DNA of 33,843 nucleotides from Phycisphaeraceae bacterium (GCA_020851395.1 JADZCW010000059.1:1-33843), one strand, 5' to 3'. Counted from the first letter of the stretch, positions 8,707-17,712 are shown. Notes: a model not told the origin generated them from the letters alone. Numbers and translations are program-made.

Positions 8707-9325
8707 CGAGGATCTCTCCAAGCTGCTCGATCACCTGCTGCGTCTTGGGCTCGTCCATCTGAGGGTTGAGCATCTCCAGCGGCCCGTCGGGCAGCTCGGA
8801 CGCCGGCGCGTCCTCTCCTGATGCTTCGGCCGACTTCGGCCGCACGCTGAGCATCCACCACTCGCGCGGCTCACCGCCGGCAGGGTCGTTCTCAGTCCGT
8901 GTGCCCTCATAACGCAGCACCTTCTTGCGCAGCAGGATCAACCCGATGACAAACCGGAACGCCAGCCGTTCCGGACGGGCGTCGTCCGCCAGCCGGGCGA
9001 ACAGCATCAGCAGCACGTGATCGTCGACGAAAATGCGCTTCTTCTGGTTCGGCTCGGGCACACGCGTCCGCCAGTAGCTGAACAGCCGAGGAGGGCGCTG
9101 GCCGGACTGCCACGCGTCGATGCTGACGTCCAGGCGTCTTAGGCCCAGCGCGTCGGCGTTGGGGACGTTCTTGCCCTGCTTGGGCGCGGCCTCGGGTTCC
9201 TCGGTCGGATCGACCTCCACCAACGTGGCCATGTAAGGCTGGCCGGGCTCGAGCGCGGCGCCGGTCAGGGCGCACTTGCCGGTGGACGAGCCGAGGTCGT
9301 AGGGCGTGGACTGAAACTGTGTCAT
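8693..9325 (-). CDS. Conserved-looking hypothetical protein (second gene of the folD operon)
   Basis: 210 residues, not recognised. The N-terminus contains CALTGAALEPGQPYMATLVE, a single Cys motif followed by a turn-rich segment. The middle (HVLLMLFARLADDARPERLAFRFVIGLILLRKKVL) is hydrophobic but Arg-broken, more like a buried helical core than a membrane span. The C-terminal 40 residues are acidic. No signal peptide or catalytic motif is evident. It starts 34 bp after folD and overlaps the lipoprotein gene, so the three are probably one transcript. The tight coupling to the lipoprotein suggests a shared process, but which one cannot be read from the sequence. Confidence 0.7.
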   Translation of the reverse strand: MTQFQSTPYDLGSSTGKCALTGAALEPGQPYMATLVEVDPTEEPEAAPKQGKNVPNADALGLRRLDVSIDAWQSGQRPPRLFSYWRTRVPEPNQKKRIFVDDHVLLMLFARLADDARPERLAFRFVIGLILLRKKVLRYEGTRTENDPAGGEPREWWMLSVRPKSAEASGEDAPASELPDGPLEMLNPQMDEPKTQQVIEQLGEILDAEL

Positions 9326-9359
9326 GGGTGGTTCACAAGGTCCATCGGTCGGTGGTGCA

Positions 9360-10247
9360 TCAGGTGGTTTCGCGGCCGGCGTCGGGCGATGCCAGGCCGA
9401 GCTGTCGCTCCGCTCCGAGCACGGTCTGCTCCATCAGGATCGCAAGCGTCATGGGCCCCACCCCGCCGGGTACGGGCGTGATCCAGCCGGCCCGCTCGGC
9501 CGCGGCCTCGTAGTCCACATCGCCGATACTGCCCTTGGGCCCGGGGTTGAAACCGGCGTCGAGCACCGCGGCCCCGGGCTTGATCCAGTCGCCCTGCACG
9601 AACTTCGGACGACCCACCGCGGCGACGACAATGTCCGCCTGCCGGACAACCCCCGGAAGGTCCTGTGTCTTGGAGTGGCAGATGGTAACCGTCGCATCCG
9701 CCGCCAGCAGCAGCCCCGCCATGGGCTTGCCGAGGATGGCGCTGCGGCCGATGACCACGGCGTGGCTGCCGCGCACCGGGATCTGATACGCCTCGAGCAG
9801 GCGCATCATCCCCGCCGGTGTGCAGGAGCCGAAGCCGGGCAGGCCGTAGAACATCCGGCCGAAGCTGTCGAACGTCACGCCGTCGACGTCCTTGGCCGGG
9901 TCGATGGCCTCGAACGCGGCTCGCTCGTCGATCTGCTTGGGCACCGGGTGCTGGAGCAGGATCCCATGCACTTGCGGGTCGCGCGACAGTTCGGTGATCA
10001 CGTCCACCAATTCCTGCGTGGCGGTCGTGTCCGGACGGGTAACCTTCTTCGACGCCAGCCCCAGCTCCTCGCAGAGTTTGACCTTGCGGGAGACGTAGCG
10101 CTCCGAGGCGAGATCATTGCCCACGAGCACAGCCGCGAGGCAGGGCCGCTGGCCCGTGCGCTCAACCAGGAGCCGGACGCGGGCGGCCACGGCCTGCTGG
10201 ATCTTGCCGGCCACGGCCTTGCCGTCGATGATCTTGGCGGTGGTCAT
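9360..10247 (-). CDS. folD: Bifunctional methylenetetrahydrofolate dehydrogenase / methenyltetrahydrofolate cyclohydrolase
   Basis: 295 residues, normal for FolD. It interconverts 5,10-methylene-, 5,10-methenyl- and 10-formyl-tetrahydrofolate in the cytoplasm, linking one-carbon units (such as those from GcvT at 3400) to purine and formyl-Met synthesis. Visible features are the catalytic Y51 and K55 in SERYVSRKVKLCEELG, the HGILLQHPVP stretch, the PAKDVDGVT segment, the NADP-binding region VVIGRSAILGKPMAGLLL, and the C-terminal PVPGGVGPMTLA signature. The start at 10247 is supported by a TATAAT box only six bases upstream, which implies a leaderless mRNA. It heads an operon with the two unknown genes downstream and diverges from cinA. 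Confidence 0.96.
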   Translation of the reverse strand: MTTAKIIDGKAVAGKIQQAVAARVRLLVERTGQRPCLAAVLVGNDLASERYVSRKVKLCEELGLASKKVTRPDTTATQELVDVITELSRDPQVHGILLQHPVPKQIDERAAFEAIDPAKDVDGVTFDSFGRMFYGLPGFGSCTPAGMMRLLEAYQIPVRGSHAVVIGRSAILGKPMAGLLLAADATVTICHSKTQDLPGVVRQADIVVAAVGRPKFVQGDWIKPGAAVLDAGFNPGPKGSIGDVDYEAAAERAGWITPVPGGVGPMTLAILMEQTVLGAERQLGLASPDAGRETT

Positions 10248-10253
10248 GGGGAG

Positions 10254-10259
10254 ATTATA
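10254..10259 (-). promoter_or_regulatory. -10 box for a leaderless folD transcript
   Basis: On the minus strand a perfect TATAAT ends six bases before the folD ATG (TATAATCTCCCCATG). Transcription would start at or next to the A of the ATG. No Shine-Dalgarno sequence is present. No good -35 box is visible. Confidence 0.6.
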
Positions 10260-10280
10260 CGGGGGAAGGCGGGGTCGATG

Positions 10281-10354
10281 AGCCCCACCTGGAAAGGTGG
10301 GGCCGGTATTGAAAAGAAACCTCTAGGACCAGCCCCACCTTTCCAGGTGGGGCT
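10281..10354. repeat. Paired hairpins in the folD/cinA divergent promoter region
   Basis: Two hairpins lie in inverted orientation: gccccacct-ggaa-aggtggggc at 10282-10303 and agccccacct-ttcc-aggtggggct at 10331-10354. The two units are reverse complements of each other with one mismatch over about 27 bp. They can fold as two short hairpins or one long one, the same architecture as the unrelated repeat at 960-1036. The second hairpin covers the place where a cinA -35 box would lie. Confidence 0.8.
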
Positions 10355-10364
10355 GGAAAACTCT

Positions 10365-10370
10365 TACAAT
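10365..10370 (+). promoter_or_regulatory. -10 box for a leaderless cinA transcript
   Basis: TACAAT ends seven bases before the cinA ATG at 10378 (TACAATCTCCGCCATG). No Shine-Dalgarno sequence is visible. The layout mirrors that of folD on the other strand. Confidence 0.5.
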
Positions 10371-10377
10371 CTCCGCC

Positions 10378-11670
10378 ATGAAATCCGTGATTCTCTCGAT
10401 CGGCGACGAACTGGTGCTCGGGCAATCGCTCGACACCAATAGCGCCTACCTCGCGGCCAGGCTCGTCGCCCTGGGTATCGGCGTGCTCTACCACCAGACC
10501 GTCGCCGACGACCAGGCCGCCATCGCCATAGCGATCGAGCAGGCGGCCGCGGCGGCGGACCTGGTCCTGATCACCGGCGGCCTGGGCCCGACGGACGACG
10601 ACCTCACCCGCCAAGCTCTAGCCCAGGCGATGGACGTGCCCCTGGTGCTGGACGTGACAAGCGTCGGCAAGATCGAGGCCTTCTTCCAACGGCGCGGCCG
10701 GGTCATGCCCGAGAAGAATCGCGTCCAGGCCCTGCACCCCCAGGGCTCGGAGATGCTCGACAACCACGCCGGCACCGCCCCGGGGATCCGGGCGAAGCTC
10801 GGCAGAGCCACCATCGTCGTGGTCCCGGGAGTGCCCAAGGAGATGATGGCCCTCTACGACCACCACATCGCCCCCATGCTCGATGGCGTCGGCCCGCAGC
10901 GCGGCGTGATCCTCACGACCAAGGTCAACACCTTCGGCCTCGGCGAGAGCGACGTGGCTGAACGATTGGGCGTTCTCATGGATCGCCGGCGCAACCCGCT
11001 GGTCGGCACCACCGTCTCAGGCGGCGTCGTGGCCGTGCGTGTGCGAAGCGAATTCCCGATGCTCGACCAGGCTCAGCGCGAGATGGACGACACGCTCGAC
11101 CAGGTCGAGAACGCCCTGGGCGCGTTCGTCTATGGCCGCGACGAAGCCTCACTCTCCCAAGCCCTCCTGGACCTCTGCAAGCAACAGCGACGCACGCTCA
11201 CGACGGCCGAGAGTTGCACCGGCGGCTTGGTCGGCGCGATGATCACCGACACCCCCGGCAGCAGCGCCAACTACCTCGGCGGCTGGGTGGCCTATGCCAA
11301 CGCCTTCAAGCACGATCAACTGAGCGTTCCGGGGGAGATCCTCGAGCGCTACGGCGCCGTCAGCCGCGAGACCGCCCTCGCCCTGGCCCAGGGCGCCATC
11401 GAGCGTAGCGGCGCCGATCTCGCCCTCTCAGTCACCGGCATCGCCGGCCCTGACGGTGGCACGCTCGAAAATCCCGTCGGCCTGGTCTGGTTCGGCCTGG
11501 CCGCGGCCCCCCATCAGCCAGGCGGGAATGTTACCGCCCAGGCCTGGGCCGGCCGACTCGGCAGCGACCGCGAGACCATCCGCGACCGCGCCGCCAAGAC
11601 CGCCCTGCAGATCGCGCGGTTTCACCTGCTCGGCCAGCCCATCGAGCAGATCGTCTGGCTCACAAAGTAG
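10378..11670 (+). CDS. cinA: CinA family protein, nicotinamide-nucleotide amidohydrolase with CinA N-terminal domain
   Basis: 430 residues, the usual length for two-domain CinA. The N-terminal molybdopterin-binding-like (COG1058) domain begins SVILSIGDELVLGQSLDTNS and has the phosphate-binding loop TGGLGPTDDD (66-75). It is associated with ADP-ribose pyrophosphatase activity in this family. The C-terminal PncC domain has the signature TAESCTGG (276-283) followed by ITDTPGSSANYLGGWVAY and SVTGIAGPDGG. It deamidates nicotinamide mononucleotide to nicotinic acid mononucleotide in pyridine-nucleotide recycling. Despite its name, the family's link to competence is species-specific and nothing here supports it. 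Confidence 0.93.
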   Translation: MKSVILSIGDELVLGQSLDTNSAYLAARLVALGIGVLYHQTVADDQAAIAIAIEQAAAAADLVLITGGLGPTDDDLTRQALAQAMDVPLVLDVTSVGKIEAFFQRRGRVMPEKNRVQALHPQGSEMLDNHAGTAPGIRAKLGRATIVVVPGVPKEMMALYDHHIAPMLDGVGPQRGVILTTKVNTFGLGESDVAERLGVLMDRRRNPLVGTTVSGGVVAVRVRSEFPMLDQAQREMDDTLDQVENALGAFVYGRDEASLSQALLDLCKQQRRTLTTAESCTGGLVGAMITDTPGSSANYLGGWVAYANAFKHDQLSVPGEILERYGAVSRETALALAQGAIERSGADLALSVTGIAGPDGGTLENPVGLVWFGLAAAPHQPGGNVTAQAWAGRLGSDRETIRDRAAKTALQIARFHLLGQPIEQIVWLTK

Positions 11671-11759
11671 TAGAATGCCCCCGAAACCACCCCCGGATCA
11701 CCCCCGGGTCCGCAGCACCAGAACCGTGAACTGACTGGTTTTTCTCGCTGGAATCCGCT

Positions 11760-12536
11760 GTGTCCGTACCCCCACCCACGCCCGATCCCATCGCCGCTAC
11801 GCTGCCCCCCACGGGACGCATCGACATCCATGCCCACCTGATCCCGGGAGTCGATGACGGCTGCCAGACGATCGAAGAATCGCTGGCCTGTGTTCGGCTT
11901 CTGAAACAGAACGGCTACGTCGGAACCATCTGCACGCCGCACATGGCCTGGGTCGACGACCTGCCAGAGTGCACGCCGGCGCACGTCGCCGAGTGGGTCA
12001 GCCAGCTCCGCCGGCAACTCAAGGAGCACGGCGAGAACTACGCCATCTGGCCCGGCGGCGAGCTGCGCCTCTTCGATGGTGTGATCGACTGGCTCAAGCA
12101 GCACGGCGTGCCCACCCTCGCGGGCTCGCGCTGCGTCCTGACGGACATGTGGGAGACTCGCTGGCCCACGTACGCCATCCCCGCCTTTCGCTGGCTCCTT
12201 GACCAGGGCTACCAGCCCATCCTCGCTCATCCCGAACGGCTCAACTGCCCCGAGGAATTGCCCGCCCGCCTCGTCGAGGTGCAGGCCATGGGCGTCTGGC
12301 TCCAGGGCAACGCCAACTGTTTCACCGGGGCCGAGGGTTACCACGCCGACATCTTCGTCCGTCAGTTCCTGGCCGAGGGCAGGTACCGCCTGCTCGGCCT
12401 GGACATGCACCGCCCCGACACGCTGCCGTCTCGCTTCGACGGCCTGGACATCGCCCAGCGTGAGTCCGGCCCAAAACTCGTCAATGTGCTGACCATCACC
12501 GCCCCGCGTCGGGACATCTTCGGCCTCCGCGGCTAG
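11760..12536 (+). CDS. PHP-fold phosphatase, CpsB/CapC tyrosine-phosphatase-like
   Basis: 258 residues from a GTG at 11760, with only a weak upstream site. Metal-binding motifs of the PHP fold are in order: DIHAHLIPGVDDG (H24, H26), CTPHM (H61), GGELRL (E101), LAHPERL (H157) and LGLDMH (D215, H217). The layout and the LIPGVDDG opening match the manganese-dependent CpsB/CapC/YwqE phosphotyrosine phosphatases, which dephosphorylate the tyrosine kinases controlling capsule or exopolysaccharide export. No such kinase gene is in the window, so the substrate is unproven. It follows cinA after 89 bp on the same strand and precedes the uronate-type operon. A TAGAAT near 11670 might serve as its -10 box. 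Confidence 0.8.
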   Translation: MSVPPPTPDPIAATLPPTGRIDIHAHLIPGVDDGCQTIEESLACVRLLKQNGYVGTICTPHMAWVDDLPECTPAHVAEWVSQLRRQLKEHGENYAIWPGGELRLFDGVIDWLKQHGVPTLAGSRCVLTDMWETRWPTYAIPAFRWLLDQGYQPILAHPERLNCPEELPARLVEVQAMGVWLQGNANCFTGAEGYHADIFVRQFLAEGRYRLLGLDMHRPDTLPSRFDGLDIAQRESGPKLVNVLTITAPRRDIFGLRG

Positions 12537-12603
12537 ACGTCGGGCGCGGCAACCTCCTTGCGAAATGATCATGTTGCGGTAACCTCTGCCCTGGAGGATC
12601 GCA

Positions 12604-13383
12604 ATGAGCAAGCAACGACGCGTCGCCCTGATCACCGGTGGCAGCCGCGGCATCGGCCTCGGCGTGGCACGCGCCCTGGCGGGGGAGGGCTTCGCCCTAG
12701 CGATCAACGGGCGCCGGCGTGAGGATGACGTCCAGGCCGTGCTGGAAGAGTTCCGCAAGCAGTCCGTCCCCGTGATCTACTGCCAGGCTGACATCGCTGA
12801 TTCGCCCGCTCGTTCGCAGATGCTCGACGCCGTCCGGAGGGAATTCGGCTCGTTGCACGTCCTGGTCAACAACGCCGGCGTTGCCCCCGACGAGCGCCGC
12901 GACATGCTCGAGGCCACCGAGGAAAGCTTCGAACGGCTGATCCGCATCAACCTCCAGGGCCCCTACTTCCTGACGCAGAAGGCCGCGGCCTGGATGATCC
13001 AACAACGCCAGGCCGACCCCCATTGGCGCGGCTGCATTGTCAACGTCTCGTCGGTCAGCGCCGTCGTCGCCAGCCCGTCGCGCGGCGAGTACTGCGTCTC
13101 GAAGGCCGGCCTGAGCATGGCCACCCAGCTCTGGGCCGCGCGCCTCGGTGAGCACGATATTCCCGTTTACGAGGTCCGCCCCGGCATCACCCGGACGGAC
13201 ATGACCGAGGCGGTGAAGGAAAAATACAACGCCATGCTCGCCGCAGGACTGTGCGTTCAGCCGCGCTGGGGTGAGCCGCAGGACGTGGGCAGGGCCGTGG
13301 CCATGCTGGCCCGCGGTGATCTGGCCTACTCGACCGGTCAGGTCCTCACGGTCGATGGGGGGCTGACGTTGCGGCGACTGTGA
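12604..13383 (+). CDS. Short-chain dehydrogenase/reductase, probably acting on a keto-uronate
   Basis: 259 residues, classical SDR length. The NAD(P)-binding motif is TGGSRGIG (11-18), followed by NNAG (89-92), catalytic Ser near S150 (VNVSSVSA) and Y163-x3-K167. The ending (STGQVLTVDGGLTL) is typical of FabG-like SDRs. A GGAGG site lies six bases before the ATG. Downstream genes follow at gaps of 16, 16 and 11 bp (GH88-like hydrolase, OYE-like oxidoreductase, KDPG aldolase), so it is the first gene of a four-gene operon. From that context a role like KduD or a 4-deoxy-5-hexoseulose-uronate reductase is plausible, but substrate is inference. A FabG-type fatty-acid role is less likely here. 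Confidence 0.85.
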   Translation: MSKQRRVALITGGSRGIGLGVARALAGEGFALAINGRRREDDVQAVLEEFRKQSVPVIYCQADIADSPARSQMLDAVRREFGSLHVLVNNAGVAPDERRDMLEATEESFERLIRINLQGPYFLTQKAAAWMIQQRQADPHWRGCIVNVSSVSAVVASPSRGEYCVSKAGLSMATQLWAARLGEHDIPVYEVRPGITRTDMTEAVKEKYNAMLAAGLCVQPRWGEPQDVGRAVAMLARGDLAYSTGQVLTVDGGLTLRRL

Positions 13384-13399
13384 CGGTGGGTGTCCCAAC

Positions 13400-14788
13400 A
13401 TGATCGACATCGACGACAACCTGAAGCCCAGCGACTTTGAGTCGGCGATCGCACGGATGTGGCAGGCGTCGGCGGCCAAGATCCTCGCCATCGACGAGCA
13501 GTTCCCCGCGGGCGCCGGCTCGCCTGTCTTCACCCGACAGGGCCGCTACACCGCCCGCGGCTGGACGGAGTGGACGCAGGGATTCGCTTACGGCTCAGCC
13601 ATCCTCCAGTTCGACGCCACCGGCGACGAAAAGTTTCTCTCGCTCGGCCGCGATCGCACGGTCGAGCGCATGGCCGGCCACGTCTCACACACCGGCGTGC
13701 ACGACCACGGCTTCAACAATGTCAGCACGTACGGCAACCTCCGTAGGCTGATGCTCGAGGGGCGGATCACGCGGGACGTATCCGAGCTGAGTTTCTACGA
13801 GCTGGCGCTCAAGGTCAGCGGCGCGGTGCAGGCGGCCCGCTGGACGGACCTGGGTGATGGTGCGGGCTACATCTACTCCTTCAATGGGCCGCACTCGCTC
13901 TTTGCCGACACGATCCGCTCCTGCCGGTCGCTGGCGATGGGGCACCTTCTCGGCCATGTGCTGATGGGTGAGCAGGATCGGCCAATCTCGCTGCTGGGAC
14001 GACTCGTCAGCCATGCCCGCACGACGGCGAAGTTCAATGTCTGGTACGGCGAGGGACGGGACCACTACGACCTGCGCGGCCGCGTGGCCCACGAGAGCAT
14101 CTTCAACCTCAATGATCGCTCGTACCGCTGCCCGAGCAGCCAGCAGGGATACTCGCCCTTCTCGACCTGGACGCGCGGCCTGGCGTGGATCATGCTCGGC
14201 TACCCGGAGGAGCTCGAATTCCTCGAGCATCGCACGGACGCCGACCTCGAACCCTTCGGCGGACGTGCCGAAGTCGAAGCCATGATGCTCCGAGCCGCCC
14301 GGGCGACCTGCGATTTCTACATCGACCAAACGCCGACGGACGGCATCCCCTACTGGGACACGGGCGCACCGAATCTACACCGCCTGAGCGACTACCTGCA
14401 CCGCCCGGCCGACCCGTTCAACGAGCACGAACCGGTCGACAGTTCCGCCGCCGCCATCGCCGCACAGGGGCTGCTGCGGTTGGGGGATTATCTATCCAGA
14501 CGAGGCGATTCCAGCGGCGGCCGTCGTTACACGCAGGCGGGGTTGACCGTCACGCGCCGCTTGCTCGAATACCCCTACCTGTCCACACGGCCAGACCACC
14601 AGGGCCTTCTGCTGCATAGCGTCTACCATCGGCCGAACGGGTGGGATTTCGTGCCGCCCGGGCGCTACGTGCCCTGCGACGAGTCGAGCATGTGGGGGGA
14701 CTATCACCTGCGTGAGCTGGCGTTGTACGTCGGCCGACAGGCACGCGGCCTGATGCCCTACCGCTTTTTTGGGCCTGCGGCACAGTGA
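13400..14788 (+). CDS. GH88-like (unsaturated glucuronyl hydrolase family) six-hairpin protein
   Basis: 462 residues. GH88 enzymes hydrate the double bond of unsaturated uronic acids left by polysaccharide lyases and release 4-deoxy-5-keto-uronate. Family-like features are HDHGFNN (D102, matching the conserved HDxGF Asp), WTRGLAWIMLGYPEELE, DSSAAAIAAQGLLRLGDYL and the C-terminal CDESSMWGDYHLREL. There is no obvious signal peptide, fitting a cytoplasmic enzyme. The second family Asp, expected a few residues before N162 (YSFNGPHSLFADT), is not seen there, so the protein may be a divergent subfamily or use another residue. It is the second gene in the SDR-to-aldolase operon. A GH105-type fold relative is the main alternative. 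Confidence 0.75.
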   Translation: MIDIDDNLKPSDFESAIARMWQASAAKILAIDEQFPAGAGSPVFTRQGRYTARGWTEWTQGFAYGSAILQFDATGDEKFLSLGRDRTVERMAGHVSHTGVHDHGFNNVSTYGNLRRLMLEGRITRDVSELSFYELALKVSGAVQAARWTDLGDGAGYIYSFNGPHSLFADTIRSCRSLAMGHLLGHVLMGEQDRPISLLGRLVSHARTTAKFNVWYGEGRDHYDLRGRVAHESIFNLNDRSYRCPSSQQGYSPFSTWTRGLAWIMLGYPEELEFLEHRTDADLEPFGGRAEVEAMMLRAARATCDFYIDQTPTDGIPYWDTGAPNLHRLSDYLHRPADPFNEHEPVDSSAAAIAAQGLLRLGDYLSRRGDSSGGRRYTQAGLTVTRRLLEYPYLSTRPDHQGLLLHSVYHRPNGWDFVPPGRYVPCDESSMWGDYHLRELALYVGRQARGLMPYRFFGPAAQ

Positions 14789-14804
14789 TTTTTCAGGAGA
14801 AGTC

Positions 14805-16256
<1,452 letters not shown>

Positions 16257-16267
16257 GACCGACCGAC

Positions 16268-16915
16268 ATGCCCCCCACACCCGACGAAATCTTGGCAGCC
16301 CTTGAGGGTCACCGGCTGGTGCCCGTGGTCAGCATCTCCGACGCGGCCGACGCCGCGCCCCTGGCCGAGGCCTTGATCGCCGGCGGTCTGCCCTGCATGG
16401 AGATCACCCTGCGCACCCCCGCGGGACTCGAGGCGATCCGCCGCGCGACAAAGGTCGCGGCCATGCTCGTCGGGGCCGGAACAGTGCTCGACGCCCTGCA
16501 ATGCCTCGCCGCCCACGAGGCCGGCGCGAGATTCATCGTCTCGCCCGGCTTCGATCCCGACGTGCTCGCCACCGCCACGGACCTGGGCCTGCTCTACCTG
16601 CCCGGCGTCGCCACGCCCACGGAGGTCCAGGCCGCCCGCCGGGCGGGATTGCGGGCGGTCAAGTTCTTCCCCGCCTCATCGTTCGGCGGCCCGGCAACGC
16701 TCAAGGCCTTCGCAGCCGTCTATCCCGACATGCGTCTGATGCCCACCGGCGGCATCACCCCCCAGAACCTGGCTGACTACCTCTCACCGCCGAACGTCTT
16801 CGCCTGCGGGGGCTCCTGGCTCGCGCCGGCCGACGCGATGCGCCGCAAGGCCTGGGACGAGATCGCCGCCCTGACGCGAGAATCGCGGCAGCTCCTGTCA
16901 ACCTCCTGTAAGTGA
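16268..16915 (+). CDS. eda: 2-keto-3-deoxy-6-phosphogluconate (KDPG) aldolase
   Basis: 215 residues, typical for the family. A class I aldolase cleaving KDPG to pyruvate and glyceraldehyde 3-phosphate, the last step of both the Entner-Doudoroff and uronate routes. The catalytic base E45 and R49 are in MEITLRT, the Schiff-base lysine is K132 in AVKFFPAS, and the phosphate-binding loop is PTGGI. It starts 11 bp after the oxidoreductase gene and ends the operon. A KDG kinase, needed to feed it from uronate, is not in the window. The native sequence after its stop leads in 46 bp to the left attachment site of the integrated element. Confidence 0.9.
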   Translation: MPPTPDEILAALEGHRLVPVVSISDAADAAPLAEALIAGGLPCMEITLRTPAGLEAIRRATKVAAMLVGAGTVLDALQCLAAHEAGARFIVSPGFDPDVLATATDLGLLYLPGVATPTEVQAARRAGLRAVKFFPASSFGGPATLKAFAAVYPDMRLMPTGGITPQNLADYLSPPNVFACGGSWLAPADAMRRKAWDEIAALTRESRQLLSTSCK

Positions 16916-16961
16916 ATCCCCCGGGCTCGGGCGCCTGCGATTGAAGCGTGAGAACAAAGAA

Positions 16962-16983
16962 TGGGAGCGGCAGGATTCGAACC
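16962..16983. repeat. Left attachment site (att core copy)
   Basis: 22 bp identical to 26158-26179. It corresponds to the discriminator, acceptor stem and part of the T-arm of the tRNA-Ile gene, read from the opposite strand. This copy has no tRNA body, so it is the displaced original 3' end on the eda side. Confidence 0.9.
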
Positions 16984-17155
16984 CTGCCGGAAACCTTCGA
17001 AAAAGACCGGGGATGATGAGGGGTGCGGCGCGAAATCAGGCGCACCTGCTAAGGATCTCGAGGAAGACCCTGATTTAGAAGAGCTTGTGCGACGCTGGCC
17101 CTCTCTGCCGGCGGCTGTCCGCCGCGCGGTGGCTGCGCTCGTCGCTGCCTACTGA
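16984..17155 (+). other. Detached integrase C-terminal tail, joined to the integrase only in the circular form
   Basis: An open frame runs from the att core to a TGA at 17153-17155. Its core-encoded start (GAAGFEP) is in the same frame as the end of the integrase gene (VGAAGFEPATKRL). If the ends join, integrase residues 1-431 continue directly into 56 further residues, giving about 487 instead of 436. The tail is charged first (DLEEDPDLEELV), then amphipathic (RRWPSLPAAVRRAVAALV). A 7-bp-stem hairpin starts two bases after the stop, as expected for a real gene end. In the integrated state the piece has no good start signal; an ATG happens to arise at 16961. Confidence 0.7.
17025..17044. repeat. 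Candidate left arm-type integrase site
   Basis: 20 bp matching 26025-26044 at 19 positions (gcggcgcgaaatcRggcgca), same orientation. It is 42 bp inside the left core. The two copies lie in different reading frames, so the similarity is at the DNA level. Confidence 0.5.
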
Positions 17156-17157
17156 GA

Positions 17158-17176
17158 ACACCCGCGGGCCGGGTGT
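17158..17176 (+). terminator. Hairpin after the integrase tail
   Basis: acacccg-cgggc-cgggtgt forms a 7-bp stem beginning two bases after the TGA at 17155. There is no strong T-run, so it may be a weak terminator or an mRNA 3'-end stabiliser for the circular-form integrase gene. Confidence 0.45.
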
Positions 17177-17233
17177 CCGGCTCGCGTTTCATACCCTGCC
17201 GGCCGCTCAGCCGGCGCAATGAGGAGAACGAAC

Positions 17234-17668
17234 ATGACGACGAACACGCACGTTTTTCCCAACGATCTTCGGAACTGTGATCCCGACTCGGCGGTTCTGC
17301 CCGAGGCCGAGCAGGCCGGCGCGCCGCCCTGCTCGGCGGATGAGGAGGTGGGCGACGACGTGGGAGCCGTCGAGGAGTATGGGGATGGAGTTGTGACGCT
17401 GGCGGCCGATGTCACGCCGGGCGGCGCGTCGGTAGTGATTCGTGCGAAAAACAGTGGCGGCGTGGAGGTGGCGGTGGTCAGCTTGACCGCATGGGCGGTA
17501 CGCCATATCGACGCATTATGCAAGCTCTACGAAGCGCATTCCGCATTGTTCACGCTTTACGATGATCTGGGAGCAGCGGGCGAGGATCGGGGGGAAGTCG
17601 CGGCAATTTCCGATCGGATGGAAGAGCTTGTCCACGATCTTAAGTCAGTTGTTTGTCAGCAGTTGTGA
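17234..17668 (+). CDS. Hypothetical protein of the element
   Basis: 144 residues from the ATG at 17234, with an AGGAG site eight bases upstream (gaggagaacgaacATG). The first 60 residues are acidic and low in complexity, with two Cys. A short beta-like stretch follows (GVVTLAADVTPGGASVVIRAKN). The last 60 residues look helical (RHIDALCKLYEAHSALFTLY and EVAAISDRMEELVHDLKSVV). I recognise no family. It is the first complete gene of the element, followed by its own terminator-like hairpin, so it is probably transcribed separately from the capsid gene. Confidence 0.6.
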   Translation: MTTNTHVFPNDLRNCDPDSAVLPEAEQAGAPPCSADEEVGDDVGAVEEYGDGVVTLAADVTPGGASVVIRAKNSGGVEVAVVSLTAWAVRHIDALCKLYEAHSALFTLYDDLGAAGEDRGEVAAISDRMEELVHDLKSVVCQQL

Positions 17669-17674
17669 CGCTAG

Positions 17675-17712
17675 GCCCGTCGGCGGGGAACCTCCGGCGG
17701 GCTATTTGAATA
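17675..17712 (+). terminator. Probable rho-independent terminator
   Basis: gcccgtcgg at 17675-17683 pairs with ccggcgggc at 17694-17702 (one G-T pair). A T/A-rich tract (tatttgaataaac) follows directly. It lies seven bases after the stop of the 17234-17668 gene. Confidence 0.6.

Noticed and set aside
16961-17155. A 64-codon gene starting at the att core
   Set aside because: The ATG is formed by chance at the junction and has no ribosome-binding site; it is better explained as the integrase tail separated by integration.
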